Below, in pieces: positions 1 through 9,021 of a DNA stretch of 64,000 nucleotides; position 1 is the stretch's first letter; each line of letters begins with the position of its first letter. This stretch comes from Bacteroidales bacterium (GTDB lineage: Bacteria; Bacteroidota; Bacteroidia; Bacteroidales; UBA12170), in assembly GCA_016744655.1 (NCBI GenBank), contig JADGDY010000005.1, forward strand, positions 23,408 through 87,407. Direction: 5' to 3'. The position numbers were made by a program, and so were the translations under genes. The notes beneath the pieces were generated by a model that searched no databases, was not told the origin of the DNA, and saw nothing but the letters and a program-made list of their open reading frames with translations.

Positions 1-700
1 TCCACTTGGTTTCTCCAGTTTCAGCATCCTCCAATTGTATTAATCCCACATTAGGAATGTCATTTTCTCTTTTGTCGAAAATTCTAACGGCCATTAAATC
101 ATGCTTATTGTTGGCAATTTTTAAGGCATCCTTAAAGTTAGGGCTTTTAAAATCGGAGAGCACAAAAGCTGTACAACGCTTCTTGATGGCATTAGTTAGG
201 AATTTCAAGGCTTCAGAAACATCTGTGCCTTTGCTTTCTGCTTTAAAGTCAACTAATTCTCTAATGATTCTAAGAATATGTGTGCTTCCTTTTTTGGGAG
301 GAATGAATTTTTCTATTTTATCGCTAAAGAAAATCACACCCACTTTGTCGTTATTCTTAATAGCTGAAAAAGATAGAACCGCAGCGATTTCCGTAATCAC
401 ATCTTGTTTAAAAGACTCTATGGTTCCAAATTGGTGAGAGGCAGAAACATCAATCAATAACATTACCGTCATTTCACGTTCCTCTTCAAATATTTTGATG
501 TAGGGATTGTTGAAACGGGCAGTCACATTCCAATCGATATTTCGAACATCGTCGCCATATTGGTATTCACGAACTTCGCTAAACGCCATCCCTCTTCCTT
601 TAAAAGAAGAATGATATTGCCCAGCAAAGATTTGATTACTCAAACCACGGGTTTTAATCTCAATCTTTCTAACCTTTTTAAATATCTCCTTAGCTGTCAA
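1..700 (-). CDS. DUF58 domain protein (C-terminus beyond window edge)
   Basis: This minus-strand reading frame is open from a TTG at 700 to the window edge. No ATG is available and an in-frame stop lies just upstream, so TTG is my start. The translation has the DUF58 signature: FAGQYHSSFKGRGMAFSEVR, then YQYGDDVRNIDWNVTARF, then a von Willebrand A-like strand MLLIDVSASH. DUF58 proteins are usually partners of MoxR-type AAA+ ATPases, often beside Bat/VWA proteins, and the MoxR gene lies directly upstream on the same strand with a 77-base gap. The exact substrate is unknown. The family is thought to work in assembly or maturation of envelope complexes. The family call is firm; the start codon is less certain. 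Confidence 0.88.
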   Translation of the reverse strand, partial: MTAKEIFKKVRKIEIKTRGLSNQIFAGQYHSSFKGRGMAFSEVREYQYGDDVRNIDWNVTARFNNPYIKIFEEEREMTVMLLIDVSASHQFGTIESFKQDVITEIAAVLSFSAIKNNDKVGVIFFSDKIEKFIPPKKGSTHILRIIRELVDFKAESKGTDVSEALKFLTNAIKKRCTAFVLSDFKSPNFKDALKIANNKHDLMAVRIFDKRENDIPNVGLIQLEDAETGETKW

Positions 701-777
701 ATTCGTTGTTTTTTAATTATTGAAAGGATATCCTAGAATTGAAAATTCATAAATCCTCAATCCTCAATCAATCTTCT

Positions 778-1770
778 CTATGGTACCTCAACAGTATTTA
801 AAATCTCATTGATGATGTCAATAGAAGTAATGTTTTCCGCTTCTGCTTCATAAGTTAAACCAATTCTATGGCGCAATACATCGTGAGCTACTGCTCTAAT
901 GTCTTCAGGAACCACATAGCCTCTTCTTTTAATAAAAGCATAAGCTTTAGCGGCAAGAGCCAAACTAATACTAGCACGAGGAGAACCACCAAATGCAATC
1001 ATTGGTTCTAGTTTTTCCATTTTGAATTTAGCTGGATAACGAGAGGCAAAAACGATATCGGTTATATATTTTTCAATCTTTTCGTCCAGATAAACTTCTC
1101 TAACTACTTCTCTAGCTTTGATGATATCTTCAGGTTTTACAACAGCATTCACAGTTTCAAAAGTATTGGAAATATTCTGACGAAGAATCTGCATTTCTTC
1201 TTCTTGCTTTGGATAGTTAATCACCACCTTCAACATAAATCTATCCACCTGTGCTTCTGGCAATGGATAGGTTCCTTCTTGTTCAATAGGATTTTGAGTA
1301 GCCATTACTAAGAAAGGTAATGGAAGAGGGAAAGTTTCGTCACCAATGGTAACTTGACGTTCCTGCATAGCTTCTAAAAGTGCCGATTGAACTTTCGCCG
1401 GACTACGGTTGATCTCATCTGCCAATACGAAATTGGCGAAGATGGGCCCTTTTTTAATTTGAAATTCTTCTTTCTTTTGACTATAAATCATCGTACCTAA
1501 AAGGTCGGCAGGTAAAAGGTCGGGGGTGAACTGAATACGAGCGAATTTCCCATCCACAGCTTTTGAAAGCGTGGTAATGGCTAAGGTTTTAGCCAAACCA
1601 GGAACTCCTTCTAACAAAATGTGGCCATTGGAGAGCAAACCGATCATTAAGCTTTCGGTCATGTGCTTTTGCCCAACGATTACTTTGTTCATTTCGAGGC
1701 TTAAAACATCGATAAATGAACTTTCTAATCTAATTCTTTCATTCAATTCTCTAATATCTGTTTGCATCAT
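778..1770 (-). CDS. MoxR family AAA+ ATPase
   Basis: A 330-residue AAA+ ATPase of the MoxR family. Walker A is GVPGLAKT (around residue 55) and Walker B is FVLADEINRS, followed by the MoxR signature SPAKVQSALLEAMQERQVT and the sensor 1 motif MATQNPIEQEGTYPLPEAQ. The C-terminal lid helices (GGSPRASISLALAAKA) are intact. MoxR proteins act as chaperone-like ATPases with VWA/DUF58 partners, and the DUF58 gene follows immediately downstream. The ATG at 1770 fits the family length. A TATATTTG box (1797-1804, minus strand) sits about 27 bases upstream. Confidence 0.95.
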   Translation of the reverse strand: MMQTDIRELNERIRLESSFIDVLSLEMNKVIVGQKHMTESLMIGLLSNGHILLEGVPGLAKTLAITTLSKAVDGKFARIQFTPDLLPADLLGTMIYSQKKEEFQIKKGPIFANFVLADEINRSPAKVQSALLEAMQERQVTIGDETFPLPLPFLVMATQNPIEQEGTYPLPEAQVDRFMLKVVINYPKQEEEMQILRQNISNTFETVNAVVKPEDIIKAREVVREVYLDEKIEKYITDIVFASRYPAKFKMEKLEPMIAFGGSPRASISLALAAKAYAFIKRRGYVVPEDIRAVAHDVLRHRIGLTYEAEAENITSIDIINEILNTVEVP

Positions 1771-1796
1771 TTTGCATTCGTTTTAATTATGATGTG

Positions 1797-1804
1797 CAAA
1801 TATA
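1797..1804 (-). promoter_or_regulatory. Bacteroidetes -7 promoter box for the MoxR/DUF58 operon
   Basis: TATATTTG on the minus strand matches the Bacteroidetes -7 consensus TAnnTTTG and lies 27 bases before the MoxR start. I could not find a convincing -33 TTTG at the usual spacing, so this is a prediction from one half of the promoter. Confidence 0.45.
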
Positions 1805-1932
1805 ATCAGCCCAGTGGATTGTTGGAAAAATCCGCGGTTAAAATTTGTTAAGCTGTGTTTAGGAAAGGTTAAGGATTGCGATTTTGGGCTGGATTAAATT
1901 AAATTAGCTTAAAACGGCATGGCTTTTATTAT

Positions 1933-3096
1933 TTAGCTCCGTTTTTTAAACCAGATAACAGAGCTCAAAATCAAGCCCAGAAAAACAGAAACCAAAAGAA
2001 CACTAAAGCTAATTTGAAGACTAAAATGGTCAGCTAAGAATCCTAGAGCTACTGGACCTGTTAGAAATCCTACATAACCCACACTTGCCATAAATGCTAT
2101 TCCACTAGCCGGATTGACCCCTTCAATATTAGCTGAAAGACGATAGACTTCTGGTACAATGATGGAAAACCCTAAACCCACAACGAAGAAACCAAGAATA
2201 CTAATCAGAGGATGGCCTAATAAAACCAATCCAAAGCCAAAAAATGCAAAAATATAGCCTGCAAGAATAATTTGCCAAGCTCCAAACCTGGAACTTAGTT
2301 TGTCTCCACTAAATCGGCCAATGGTCATAGCTAAAGAGAAACCAGCATATCCTAATCCTAGGTAGTTCGAGTTGGTAAGTGCCACATCTTTTAAATACAA
2401 ACCACTCCAGTCGGCAATAGCTCCTTCCGACACCATTCCTATGATGGCAATAATTCCGATCAACCAAAGTCTTTTGTTTTTAATAGCACTTTTGCTTGAA
2501 GTATTTTCTTCTTCAATACTGTTGTTGATGATGTGGTGAATTTTCTTTTTGTAGATAATTTGAAGCAAAATAACTAGTCCCAGTGCCAATAGAATATGAA
2601 GAAGTGGATTGTTGAGAAGGACAACTAGTATGGTTCCAAATCCTGCAGAAATCATAGCGCCCAGACTGAAAAAACCATGACATGTGGACATGATATTTAT
2701 CTTTCTTTCTCGTTCCACTGTTGCTACCAAGGAGTTTATGGCTATTTGCATAATGCCTGAATTGAATCCAAATAGAAACATGAAAAAGCAAAGCCAATAA
2801 TATGATGGTGCAATAAATAAAGTGGTAATGAAAATAGCTACGGTAAGAACACTGATTAAAGATGCTTTTCCTTCGCCTAAGAAAGCCACAATTATTTTGC
2901 CAAATGGTAGCGATGAAATAGAACCAAATGCGGCAAAGAACAAGGCTATTCCAAGCTGCCCTTCATCCATATTTAACTTATCAGTAATATGAGGAATATA
3001 TATGACCCATGTACCAAACATGATACTTAGAGATAGATATAATTGTGCAAAAGGAAGTATCTCTAACTTTTCCTTGATATTAAATTTAAGGTTCAT
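1933..3096 (-). CDS. MFS transporter (YbjJ/FucP-like sugar-type fold)
   Basis: A 387-residue protein with about twelve hydrophobic membrane segments in two six-helix halves separated by a polar loop (KKKIHHIINNSIEEENTSSKSA, around residues 185-205). The loop after helix 8 reads TIGRFSGDKLSSRFG, a typical MFS cytoplasmic-loop motif. Overall it resembles the YbjJ/FucP-like group of the major facilitator superfamily. The substrate cannot be told from sequence: there is no adjacent catabolic gene, and the neighbours (MoxR on one side, the B12 locus on the other) do not point to one. The start MNLKFNIKEKLEILPF is reasonable because the first membrane helix follows closely. Confidence 0.85.
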   Translation of the reverse strand: MNLKFNIKEKLEILPFAQLYLSLSIMFGTWVIYIPHITDKLNMDEGQLGIALFFAAFGSISSLPFGKIIVAFLGEGKASLISVLTVAIFITTLFIAPSYYWLCFFMFLFGFNSGIMQIAINSLVATVERERKINIMSTCHGFFSLGAMISAGFGTILVVLLNNPLLHILLALGLVILLQIIYKKKIHHIINNSIEEENTSSKSAIKNKRLWLIGIIAIIGMVSEGAIADWSGLYLKDVALTNSNYLGLGYAGFSLAMTIGRFSGDKLSSRFGAWQIILAGYIFAFFGFGLVLLGHPLISILGFFVVGLGFSIIVPEVYRLSANIEGVNPASGIAFMASVGYVGFLTGPVALGFLADHFSLQISFSVLLVSVFLGLILSSVIWFKKRS

Positions 3097-3282
3097 TCTT
3101 CGGTTCTAAATAAGCTGCAAATATGAAGTTTTTCTATGGTTTTGGAAAATATGCTTTAGAATTTTCAGTGAGCTGAGGATGATTAAAGGATGCAGATCCT
3201 GAGGGAAGAAGGGATTGTAGCTTTGATTACAGGAAAAAATCTCAGGGTTGAATGCTCTTAGAGGTTTCAATCCCTTACATTT

Positions 3283-4380
3283 TTACTCTATTTTAAAATA
3301 AAAACTCCCCGGATTCACACCAGCTTTAAAAGAATCCAGAAGATGACCTTGAGGATGGTATCTATAAATGATTCCGTTTTGTTGATAATCTATGGCATCT
3401 GCAAGATAAACCTGAGAAGAAGTGGGATGGACGGACAAACTATAAAAGCCGCCATATACACCAGTGAAACTACTTTCAATAAAAGGCGTTTCTGGAAATT
3501 GAGCTTCCTCCACATCCATTCGAAACACATGGCGGTTGATAAAGTAAATGGTGTCTTGGCTCCCATTAATACATAATGCAGAAGGGTTTTCTTCTAACTT
3601 GAAACGAAACAATTTTTCTATTTCTAAATTTTGAGCATCTATTTTAACCAAAGCTGGTCTTTCATGGACATATGGGCTTTCAGGATATCCTCCATCACAT
3701 AAAACCCATAATTTGTTGTTCTTATCCATCACCATGCTGTTGGGCTGGGCTGGGACTTCTATGGAGTCAATTACTTGGTCGGTGTTAGAATCAATTACTA
3801 ATATTTGATTGTCAAAAGACCAGCAATTTGTGAAAACCAAATTCTCATACTGAATCATTTGTTCGGTACTATGCTGATAAAAATCAGGATTGTTATTATT
3901 AACATCAATACTTCCTGTTTTTTCATAAGTACTAGGGTTAATAATAGTGATGGCTTTAGCATATAAATCGCTGATATAGGCCTTTTGATCATTTAGAAAA
4001 TGAATATAGCGAGGAGAACTTAAACCAGTAATACTTGCTGAGAACTCTATGGAATTTGCATCTGCCACATATACCTTCCCACTATTATTAACTACAATAA
4101 AGGCTTGTCCGTTATGAATTTCCATCGATTGAGCCACATCACCTAAAGGGGCTGAATTTCTTGCATAGAAAATGTGATTATAAATTCGTTTTTTCTCAAT
4201 ATCATAAAAACTCAAAGAAGCATTTCCATACATGAAATTCCCTTCGTTTGTAATAAAAACTCCAGAGGTGTTTTCAAAATTAAAAAATACAGTTTCAACT
4301 GGATCTTTTTGACAAGAACTTGTACTAAGAAAAATAGATAGGAGTAGAATGAGGTTTAGAAGAGGGTTTCTGAAATTCAT
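3283..4380 (-). CDS. BtuG-like surface lipoprotein, YncE/DUF5074-type beta-propeller
   Basis: The best start is the ATG at 4380, giving a lipoprotein signal (LLLSIFLSTSSCQKDP) with Cys at the lipobox. A longer in-frame start at 4473 would put about 31 polar residues before the signal. The mature protein opens with GVFITNEGNFMYGNASLSFY and continues with repeated propeller blades such as FIVVNNSGKVYVADANS and KAYISDLYAKAITIINP. This is the pattern of the YncE/DUF5074 propellers that include BtuG, the surface cobalamin-binding lipoprotein that caps BtuB in Bacteroides. It is the last gene of the riboswitch-controlled locus, right after the BtuB-like receptor. The BtuG role is inferred from architecture and position; binding has not been shown here. 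Confidence 0.8.
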   Translation of the reverse strand: MNFRNPLLNLILLLSIFLSTSSCQKDPVETVFFNFENTSGVFITNEGNFMYGNASLSFYDIEKKRIYNHIFYARNSAPLGDVAQSMEIHNGQAFIVVNNSGKVYVADANSIEFSASITGLSSPRYIHFLNDQKAYISDLYAKAITIINPSTYEKTGSIDVNNNNPDFYQHSTEQMIQYENLVFTNCWSFDNQILVIDSNTDQVIDSIEVPAQPNSMVMDKNNKLWVLCDGGYPESPYVHERPALVKIDAQNLEIEKLFRFKLEENPSALCINGSQDTIYFINRHVFRMDVEEAQFPETPFIESSFTGVYGGFYSLSVHPTSSQVYLADAIDYQQNGIIYRYHPQGHLLDSFKAGVNPGSFYFKIE

Positions 4381-4474
4381 GTGAAAATTATAAGATGGAG
4401 ATTCTTTTTCTTTCCCTTTGGGGGTGGAGAAGATAAATAAGAATTTAGAAATGGTACTTATTTTCGATGTCATA

Positions 4475-6484
4475 TTATTTCCTCCATCCTATTTGCAAAT
4501 TAACGGAATAATATCTTCCGGGCATAGCACGCCATAAAACACTCATATAGTCTGTGTCAAATAGATTTTCAACTCTTAATCCTAGTTTGGCATTTAGTTT
4601 TTTCCAAGTAAAATCTTTTTCAAGATTTAAATTAGTTATGGCATAGGCTGAAAGATTGGATTCGTAATCAGATTCTATGTTAGAACTAGTCGTATATCTT
4701 TTGCCAATGATGGAATTGTCAATGTTCAGTTCCCAGGATTTATAGCTTAAACCAATCATTAGGTTTGCCGTATGGCGAGGAATATAGATTAATTGTTTCC
4801 CTCTGCTTTCGTCAACAGATTCCATAGCATCTACATTGGTAGTTGCGGTAAAAGCGTAATTGGCCACCGTTTTTAATTTCCAGTTTTTAAAGAAATCCAG
4901 ATTATATTTTATATTCCATTCGATGCCTCTAGCAAAGACTTTTTTAATATTGTCTGCTTCCCAATAAAAAGCACCAGAGGAAGATGGGTGCCAAACTATC
5001 CAATTGTCGATTAATGATGCGTAGAAATTTAACTTGGATTCAAAGCTCCAATTGGGTTTTGGTTTTGAGTAAACTAAAGCCAATTCACCAGTATAGCCAT
5101 CTTCAGGAAGAAGGTCTGGATTGCCGCCCGGAATCCAATATAAATCATTGAGGTTTGGTTTGTGATAATTTCTAGATACATTAAATTTAGTAGTCCATGT
5201 ATCTTTTTCATCCAAAGCATATTCTAGGCCCAATGATGGAATTAAAATGACAAAGGTATCATCATAAAACTCACTTCTTAGTAGGGCATATGCTGCTGCT
5301 CTATCACTGATTTGAATATTAAGCTGTGCTAAATAACTCAGTTCAAATCGTTCTTCTTTATAACCCGTTTTGTTGGTAGAGTCATAAATATCAACTTGGT
5401 GAATATTCGCGTCCAAAGAGGTTTTGAAATGAAAAGATTCCTCTTTTTTATATCGATATTCTAGATGATTGAAACTAGATTTTTCTTTACTTTTAGAATT
5501 GAAATTTTCGAATCCTGATTCTGTTGAACTCCTGAAATAATGTAATTCGGTATAATTGATTCCGCTGGTGAATTCCCAATTAGAGTTTCCATTAAAATAT
5601 TTCCATGCCCCAATAGCTCTTAATTGGTCATCTTCTTGAGATTCTATTCTATTATCACCCTGAAATGACATTAGTTGTGGAAGGTTTCTGAAATTATGAT
5701 GCCCCCATATTTTTAGAGAAAGCAAATGGTTTTTCTTTATTCTCCCATAAAACTCTTGAAGGAAACCATATTTCTCGTAATCCGCATTTTTCTGGACATC
5801 ATCTTGGTATGGAAGAACTCCGTAATTATAAAATGGAAAATCATTTTCAGATTGGTCGTGAAATATTCTAGTTTTAGACTGAAAGTTGGAATTTCCCAAA
5901 GCTAATTCAGCAAACTCTTTATAAGTAGAAAAACTCTCAATGTGTTGAATGTATTTCACTGAAATACGATTGCTCCAATCTGCTTTGTTTTCAAGACTAA
6001 TACTTCCTCCAAGTGCTCCACTACCATCGCTTAATGAGCTCCCGCCATGTAATAATTCCACTCTGTCGATAAAATAAACAGGAAATTGCGAAAAATCCAC
6101 ATCACCACGCATAGGGGAATTGAGACTCATTCCGTTCCAATTGACTTGGGTATGGGATGCTGCTGTTCCTCGAAATGAAGCAGTAGCTGAAGAACCTCTG
6201 CCGTAGGATTTTATAAATACTGGTGTGCTGGCTGTCATTAAGCTCGCAAGGGATTTCGAGCTTAATGTTTGCAAAGCCATAGTGTCTACCCTTGACTTGC
6301 TCAATGCAACTTCTTCGATGGGTTTTTGAGCTTTTACCTCTACCATTTTTAGCTGAAAAGTGTCTTTTGTTATTTGAGCAGATATTTGATTTGAGCACAA
6401 AAAAGTAACCATGGTAAAAGCTATACCATAAAGAGCCACAAATGATTTCACAAAGAGCCGTATAGAATTAATATGTGATTCCAT
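4475..6484 (-). CDS. btuB: TonB-dependent cobalamin receptor, BtuB-like
   Basis: A 669-residue outer-membrane receptor with an N-terminal signal and plug domain followed by a 22-strand type barrel. The plug shows KSRVDTMALQTLSSKSLASL, FRGTAASHTQVNWNGMSLNS and VELLHGGSSLSDGSGALGGS, the usual TonB-dependent plug motifs. The barrel ends GLRVENLFDTDYMSVLWRAM and a terminal aromatic strand. A TonB-box-like stretch sits near the mature N-terminus (FQLKMVEVKA). There is no carboxypeptidase-like or SusD partner, which argues for BtuB or siderophore type rather than SusC. The cobalamin riboswitch upstream and the BtuG-like gene downstream make B12 the likely substrate. Its ATG overlaps the stop of the preceding gene (TAATG), so translation is probably coupled. 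Confidence 0.9.
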   Translation of the reverse strand: MESHINSIRLFVKSFVALYGIAFTMVTFLCSNQISAQITKDTFQLKMVEVKAQKPIEEVALSKSRVDTMALQTLSSKSLASLMTASTPVFIKSYGRGSSATASFRGTAASHTQVNWNGMSLNSPMRGDVDFSQFPVYFIDRVELLHGGSSLSDGSGALGGSISLENKADWSNRISVKYIQHIESFSTYKEFAELALGNSNFQSKTRIFHDQSENDFPFYNYGVLPYQDDVQKNADYEKYGFLQEFYGRIKKNHLLSLKIWGHHNFRNLPQLMSFQGDNRIESQEDDQLRAIGAWKYFNGNSNWEFTSGINYTELHYFRSSTESGFENFNSKSKEKSSFNHLEYRYKKEESFHFKTSLDANIHQVDIYDSTNKTGYKEERFELSYLAQLNIQISDRAAAYALLRSEFYDDTFVILIPSLGLEYALDEKDTWTTKFNVSRNYHKPNLNDLYWIPGGNPDLLPEDGYTGELALVYSKPKPNWSFESKLNFYASLIDNWIVWHPSSSGAFYWEADNIKKVFARGIEWNIKYNLDFFKNWKLKTVANYAFTATTNVDAMESVDESRGKQLIYIPRHTANLMIGLSYKSWELNIDNSIIGKRYTTSSNIESDYESNLSAYAITNLNLEKDFTWKKLNAKLGLRVENLFDTDYMSVLWRAMPGRYYSVNLQIGWRK

Positions 6485-8901
6485 TATCTTTTGATAAGGG
6501 TTTTGGTGATTGATTGTCCATCACTAAACACTTGAATAAGGTAGATGCCACTTTCTAAATCACCAAGGTTTACTCGATTAAACTCTTTTACTTCTCTTAC
6601 TAGTTGTCCTTGATGATTATAAACTTTCAGTAGCTCAATATTTCTATTTTCAGAGGAATCTATATAAATAACATCCTCAAAAGGATTGGGGTAAATAGTG
6701 AAATGGAGGGGATCGTGTTCTTGAATCCCTGTAGCATTAGCAATGACGATTTGTGCTTTTTGTTCTCCAATGGAAATGAAATGTTGACCAAGATTTGAAA
6801 GTTTAAATTCTGCTTTCCCATCAGTATCTGTAGAAATATTTGCTCCATCTATAACCAATTGTTCATCATTTAGGAATAAGGAAGCGTTTGCAATAGCATT
6901 TCTTTCTAATAGTTCCACAATTCCTGATTCAAAGAATTGACATCTTTCCTCTATATATTCGGCAGTAATGGTTTCATTTGGCTTTGAAGAATCCGCGCTG
7001 AGACTTAATTGTTTCACTATCCATTCTACTCTAGAATCTGAAACATGATAAACCAATATTTCGTCTTCATCTTGGATTTCAATTTGGTGCATATTCCTAG
7101 CGAAACTATTGCCATTAAGATTTATGATCCATGTTCTTGATTTACTATCGTCACTATTATTTCCACCATAACCATAAAAATAGTTTAAACTGGAATTGTC
7201 TTCCTGAGGGACTTTCCAAAGATATAAAGCACTATTTGCAACTTCATCATCTTTAAATTTTAAATCATCAGGTAATCCGATATTATTGAAGGCAGTTGCA
7301 ATGGCATGTGCCAAACTTATCTGTTCCACAGCTCCAATTCCGTAATCTTGATTTGGATTATCCACAAAAGGATTAAGGTCGAAATGGTCAATATTAATGG
7401 CTTGTCGGGCTATGATGTTCTCATCTTCAGTTTGAACAGTGATATAAACTTTTTTACTGAGGCTTTCTGCAAGAATCTGAATTTGAACAGAATCTTGAAT
7501 TAGAGGAAAATCTTTAATTCTGGAATATAGGTAACAGGAGCCTTCTTCTAATCCTTTTATAAAAGTTAAGTTGTTTGCTTGAGTTATCTCAAGTAATTCA
7601 GGGTTTTGGCTTGTCCATTCGGTTTCTAAGCCTAAAACTACCTCATTGTTGAGGTCTTTAATTAATGATTGAACTTCAATCTTATTTAATGCATGAATAC
7701 TTTCTGATTCTAAAATAATCTCAATGGAGGATGGCTCCGAAACTTGAATTTCGAAATAATTAGAAATGTTTTCTTGGTTTTGAATTTTTGCAGTAATAGT
7801 GGCAAGGCCAGATTGATGAGTTTGAATGAGTCCGTGTGCATCTACGCTAGCGATATTTGTATTCGAAGAGCTCCACAAAATATTCTGGGTTTCAGCTGGG
7901 ATGCCTGAAATAAAGTGTACGGCTTTGGCTTGTAAGTTATTGTTGATGGTAGTAGTTTTGGGCATATCTGCTAAGGCAAGTAAGTTTACCTCTCCTGTAA
8001 TGCTGCTATTTGCTACGACATCGATAATTCCTGAGATTTCAGTAGAAATCTCCCCTAAGCCACCAGCAGTGGCATTAATAGCATTGGTGATTTTAATAAA
8101 ATCTATTTTGTCTAATTCAATTCTATTTCCATTCTCATCTCTAGCCCAACTAATGTCCATGGCATCACCGCCAGAATTCTCAAGCTCAAGTGTGTACGGA
8201 TTATCAGGAATATTATAAGGTTGGTTTCCTCTCATTCTGTTGTCAGCGAAACCAAAATATCTTTCATAGGATTTGACCATGGAAGGATTAGAGATGTCAA
8301 TGTTACCTTCTAATCTTTGTCCTGATAAAGTGTATGAATCAGGATTGATATTAGGAAATAAGCTGGCTTGAGGATAATAACTTTGTTGGTGGAAACTGTT
8401 TTTGTAAACGTATCCAGAATCTTGGTGGTTATCAATCCATAAAATATCTGTAGCAGAGGCTTCATGGGGATTATAGTAGGTAACAGAATAATCAACTTCG
8501 CTTTGGTCAAGATAATAATCGCTTCCAGCTAATAAATACCACTGGTCATCGGCTAATCCATTATTGTTTTCATCTTTCATGACTTCAACTGTGGCGGCTT
8601 CACTCCAATCGGGGAGTGCATTTCCGAGAATAGTAAAGTCAATTCCGAATGGATTGTCAGGATGATTTTCTACGCTTTCTTCCATTTTGACAATAATATA
8701 ACCACCATAAGCTCCGAGGGAAATTAAACCGCTGGTTCCACCAATAATGCTTTCGGTAGCTTCTGGAGAGCCAAAGGCATTGTCGTTGATAAATTGACCT
8801 GGAGCTGGTCTGTAATCTATGATTTCCGATACATATTGAGCTTGACTAAACAAGCTAATGCTGAAAAGGAAAGCAAGGGATAAGCGCTTAATTATTGTCA
8901 T
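6484..8901 (-). CDS. T9SS-secreted surface protein with Ig-like and DUF4430 (transcobalamin-like) domains
   Basis: An 805-residue secreted protein. After the signal peptide (LAFLFSISLFSQAQ) comes a roughly 270-residue surface domain (FGSPEATESIIGGTSG... DFTILGNALPDWSEAA), seen in Bacteroidetes cell-surface proteins. A BIG2-type Ig domain (WSSSNTNIASVDAHGLIQT, near residue 350) and a second Ig-like region follow. Around residues 515-630 there is a DUF4430-like segment: ALYLWKVPQE, SRTWIINLNGNSFARN, IEIQDEDEILVYHV. DUF4430 is related to the C-terminal domain of animal transcobalamin and intrinsic factor. The protein ends with a T9SS type A sorting domain (FTIYPNPFEDVIYI to ITKTLIKR). Its place under a cobalamin riboswitch supports a B12-binding role, perhaps similar to BtuH. 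The DUF4430 assignment is from motif pattern only. Confidence 0.78.
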   Translation of the reverse strand: MTIIKRLSLAFLFSISLFSQAQYVSEIIDYRPAPGQFINDNAFGSPEATESIIGGTSGLISLGAYGGYIIVKMEESVENHPDNPFGIDFTILGNALPDWSEAATVEVMKDENNNGLADDQWYLLAGSDYYLDQSEVDYSVTYYNPHEASATDILWIDNHQDSGYVYKNSFHQQSYYPQASLFPNINPDSYTLSGQRLEGNIDISNPSMVKSYERYFGFADNRMRGNQPYNIPDNPYTLELENSGGDAMDISWARDENGNRIELDKIDFIKITNAINATAGGLGEISTEISGIIDVVANSSITGEVNLLALADMPKTTTINNNLQAKAVHFISGIPAETQNILWSSSNTNIASVDAHGLIQTHQSGLATITAKIQNQENISNYFEIQVSEPSSIEIILESESIHALNKIEVQSLIKDLNNEVVLGLETEWTSQNPELLEITQANNLTFIKGLEEGSCYLYSRIKDFPLIQDSVQIQILAESLSKKVYITVQTEDENIIARQAINIDHFDLNPFVDNPNQDYGIGAVEQISLAHAIATAFNNIGLPDDLKFKDDEVANSALYLWKVPQEDNSSLNYFYGYGGNNSDDSKSRTWIINLNGNSFARNMHQIEIQDEDEILVYHVSDSRVEWIVKQLSLSADSSKPNETITAEYIEERCQFFESGIVELLERNAIANASLFLNDEQLVIDGANISTDTDGKAEFKLSNLGQHFISIGEQKAQIVIANATGIQEHDPLHFTIYPNPFEDVIYIDSSENRNIELLKVYNHQGQLVREVKEFNRVNLGDLESGIYLIQVFSDGQSITKTLIKR

Positions 8902-8922
8902 TTTATTATTGTATTAGTCTTC

Positions 8923-8964
8923 GCAAAAACACCAAAAACTGTTTCTTTGTCTTTGGTGTTTTGC
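8923..8964 (-). other. Intercistronic hairpin in the B12 operon
   Basis: GCAAAAACACCAAA (8923-8936) pairs with TTTGGTGTTTTGC (8952-8964), leaving one bulged A and a loop of about 15 bases. It lies in the 120-base gap between the first and second genes of the B12 operon. There is no clear U-run after it on the minus strand, so it is more likely an RNA-processing or stability element, or a weak attenuator, than a full terminator. Confidence 0.5.
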
Positions 8965-9021
8965 AAAAGACATTTGAAATATATAGTTTTTATGGTTGTC
9001 AGGAAAAAACAGCCAAAAATA

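Noticed and set aside
6..437. Plus-strand reading frame at the window start
   Set aside because: It is antisense to the DUF58 gene, whose motifs are clear on the minus strand.
3209..3276. Inverted repeat AAGGGATTG/CAATCCCTT after the BtuG-like gene, considered as a terminator
   Set aside because: The loop is about 50 bases and there is no U-run after the stem on the minus strand.
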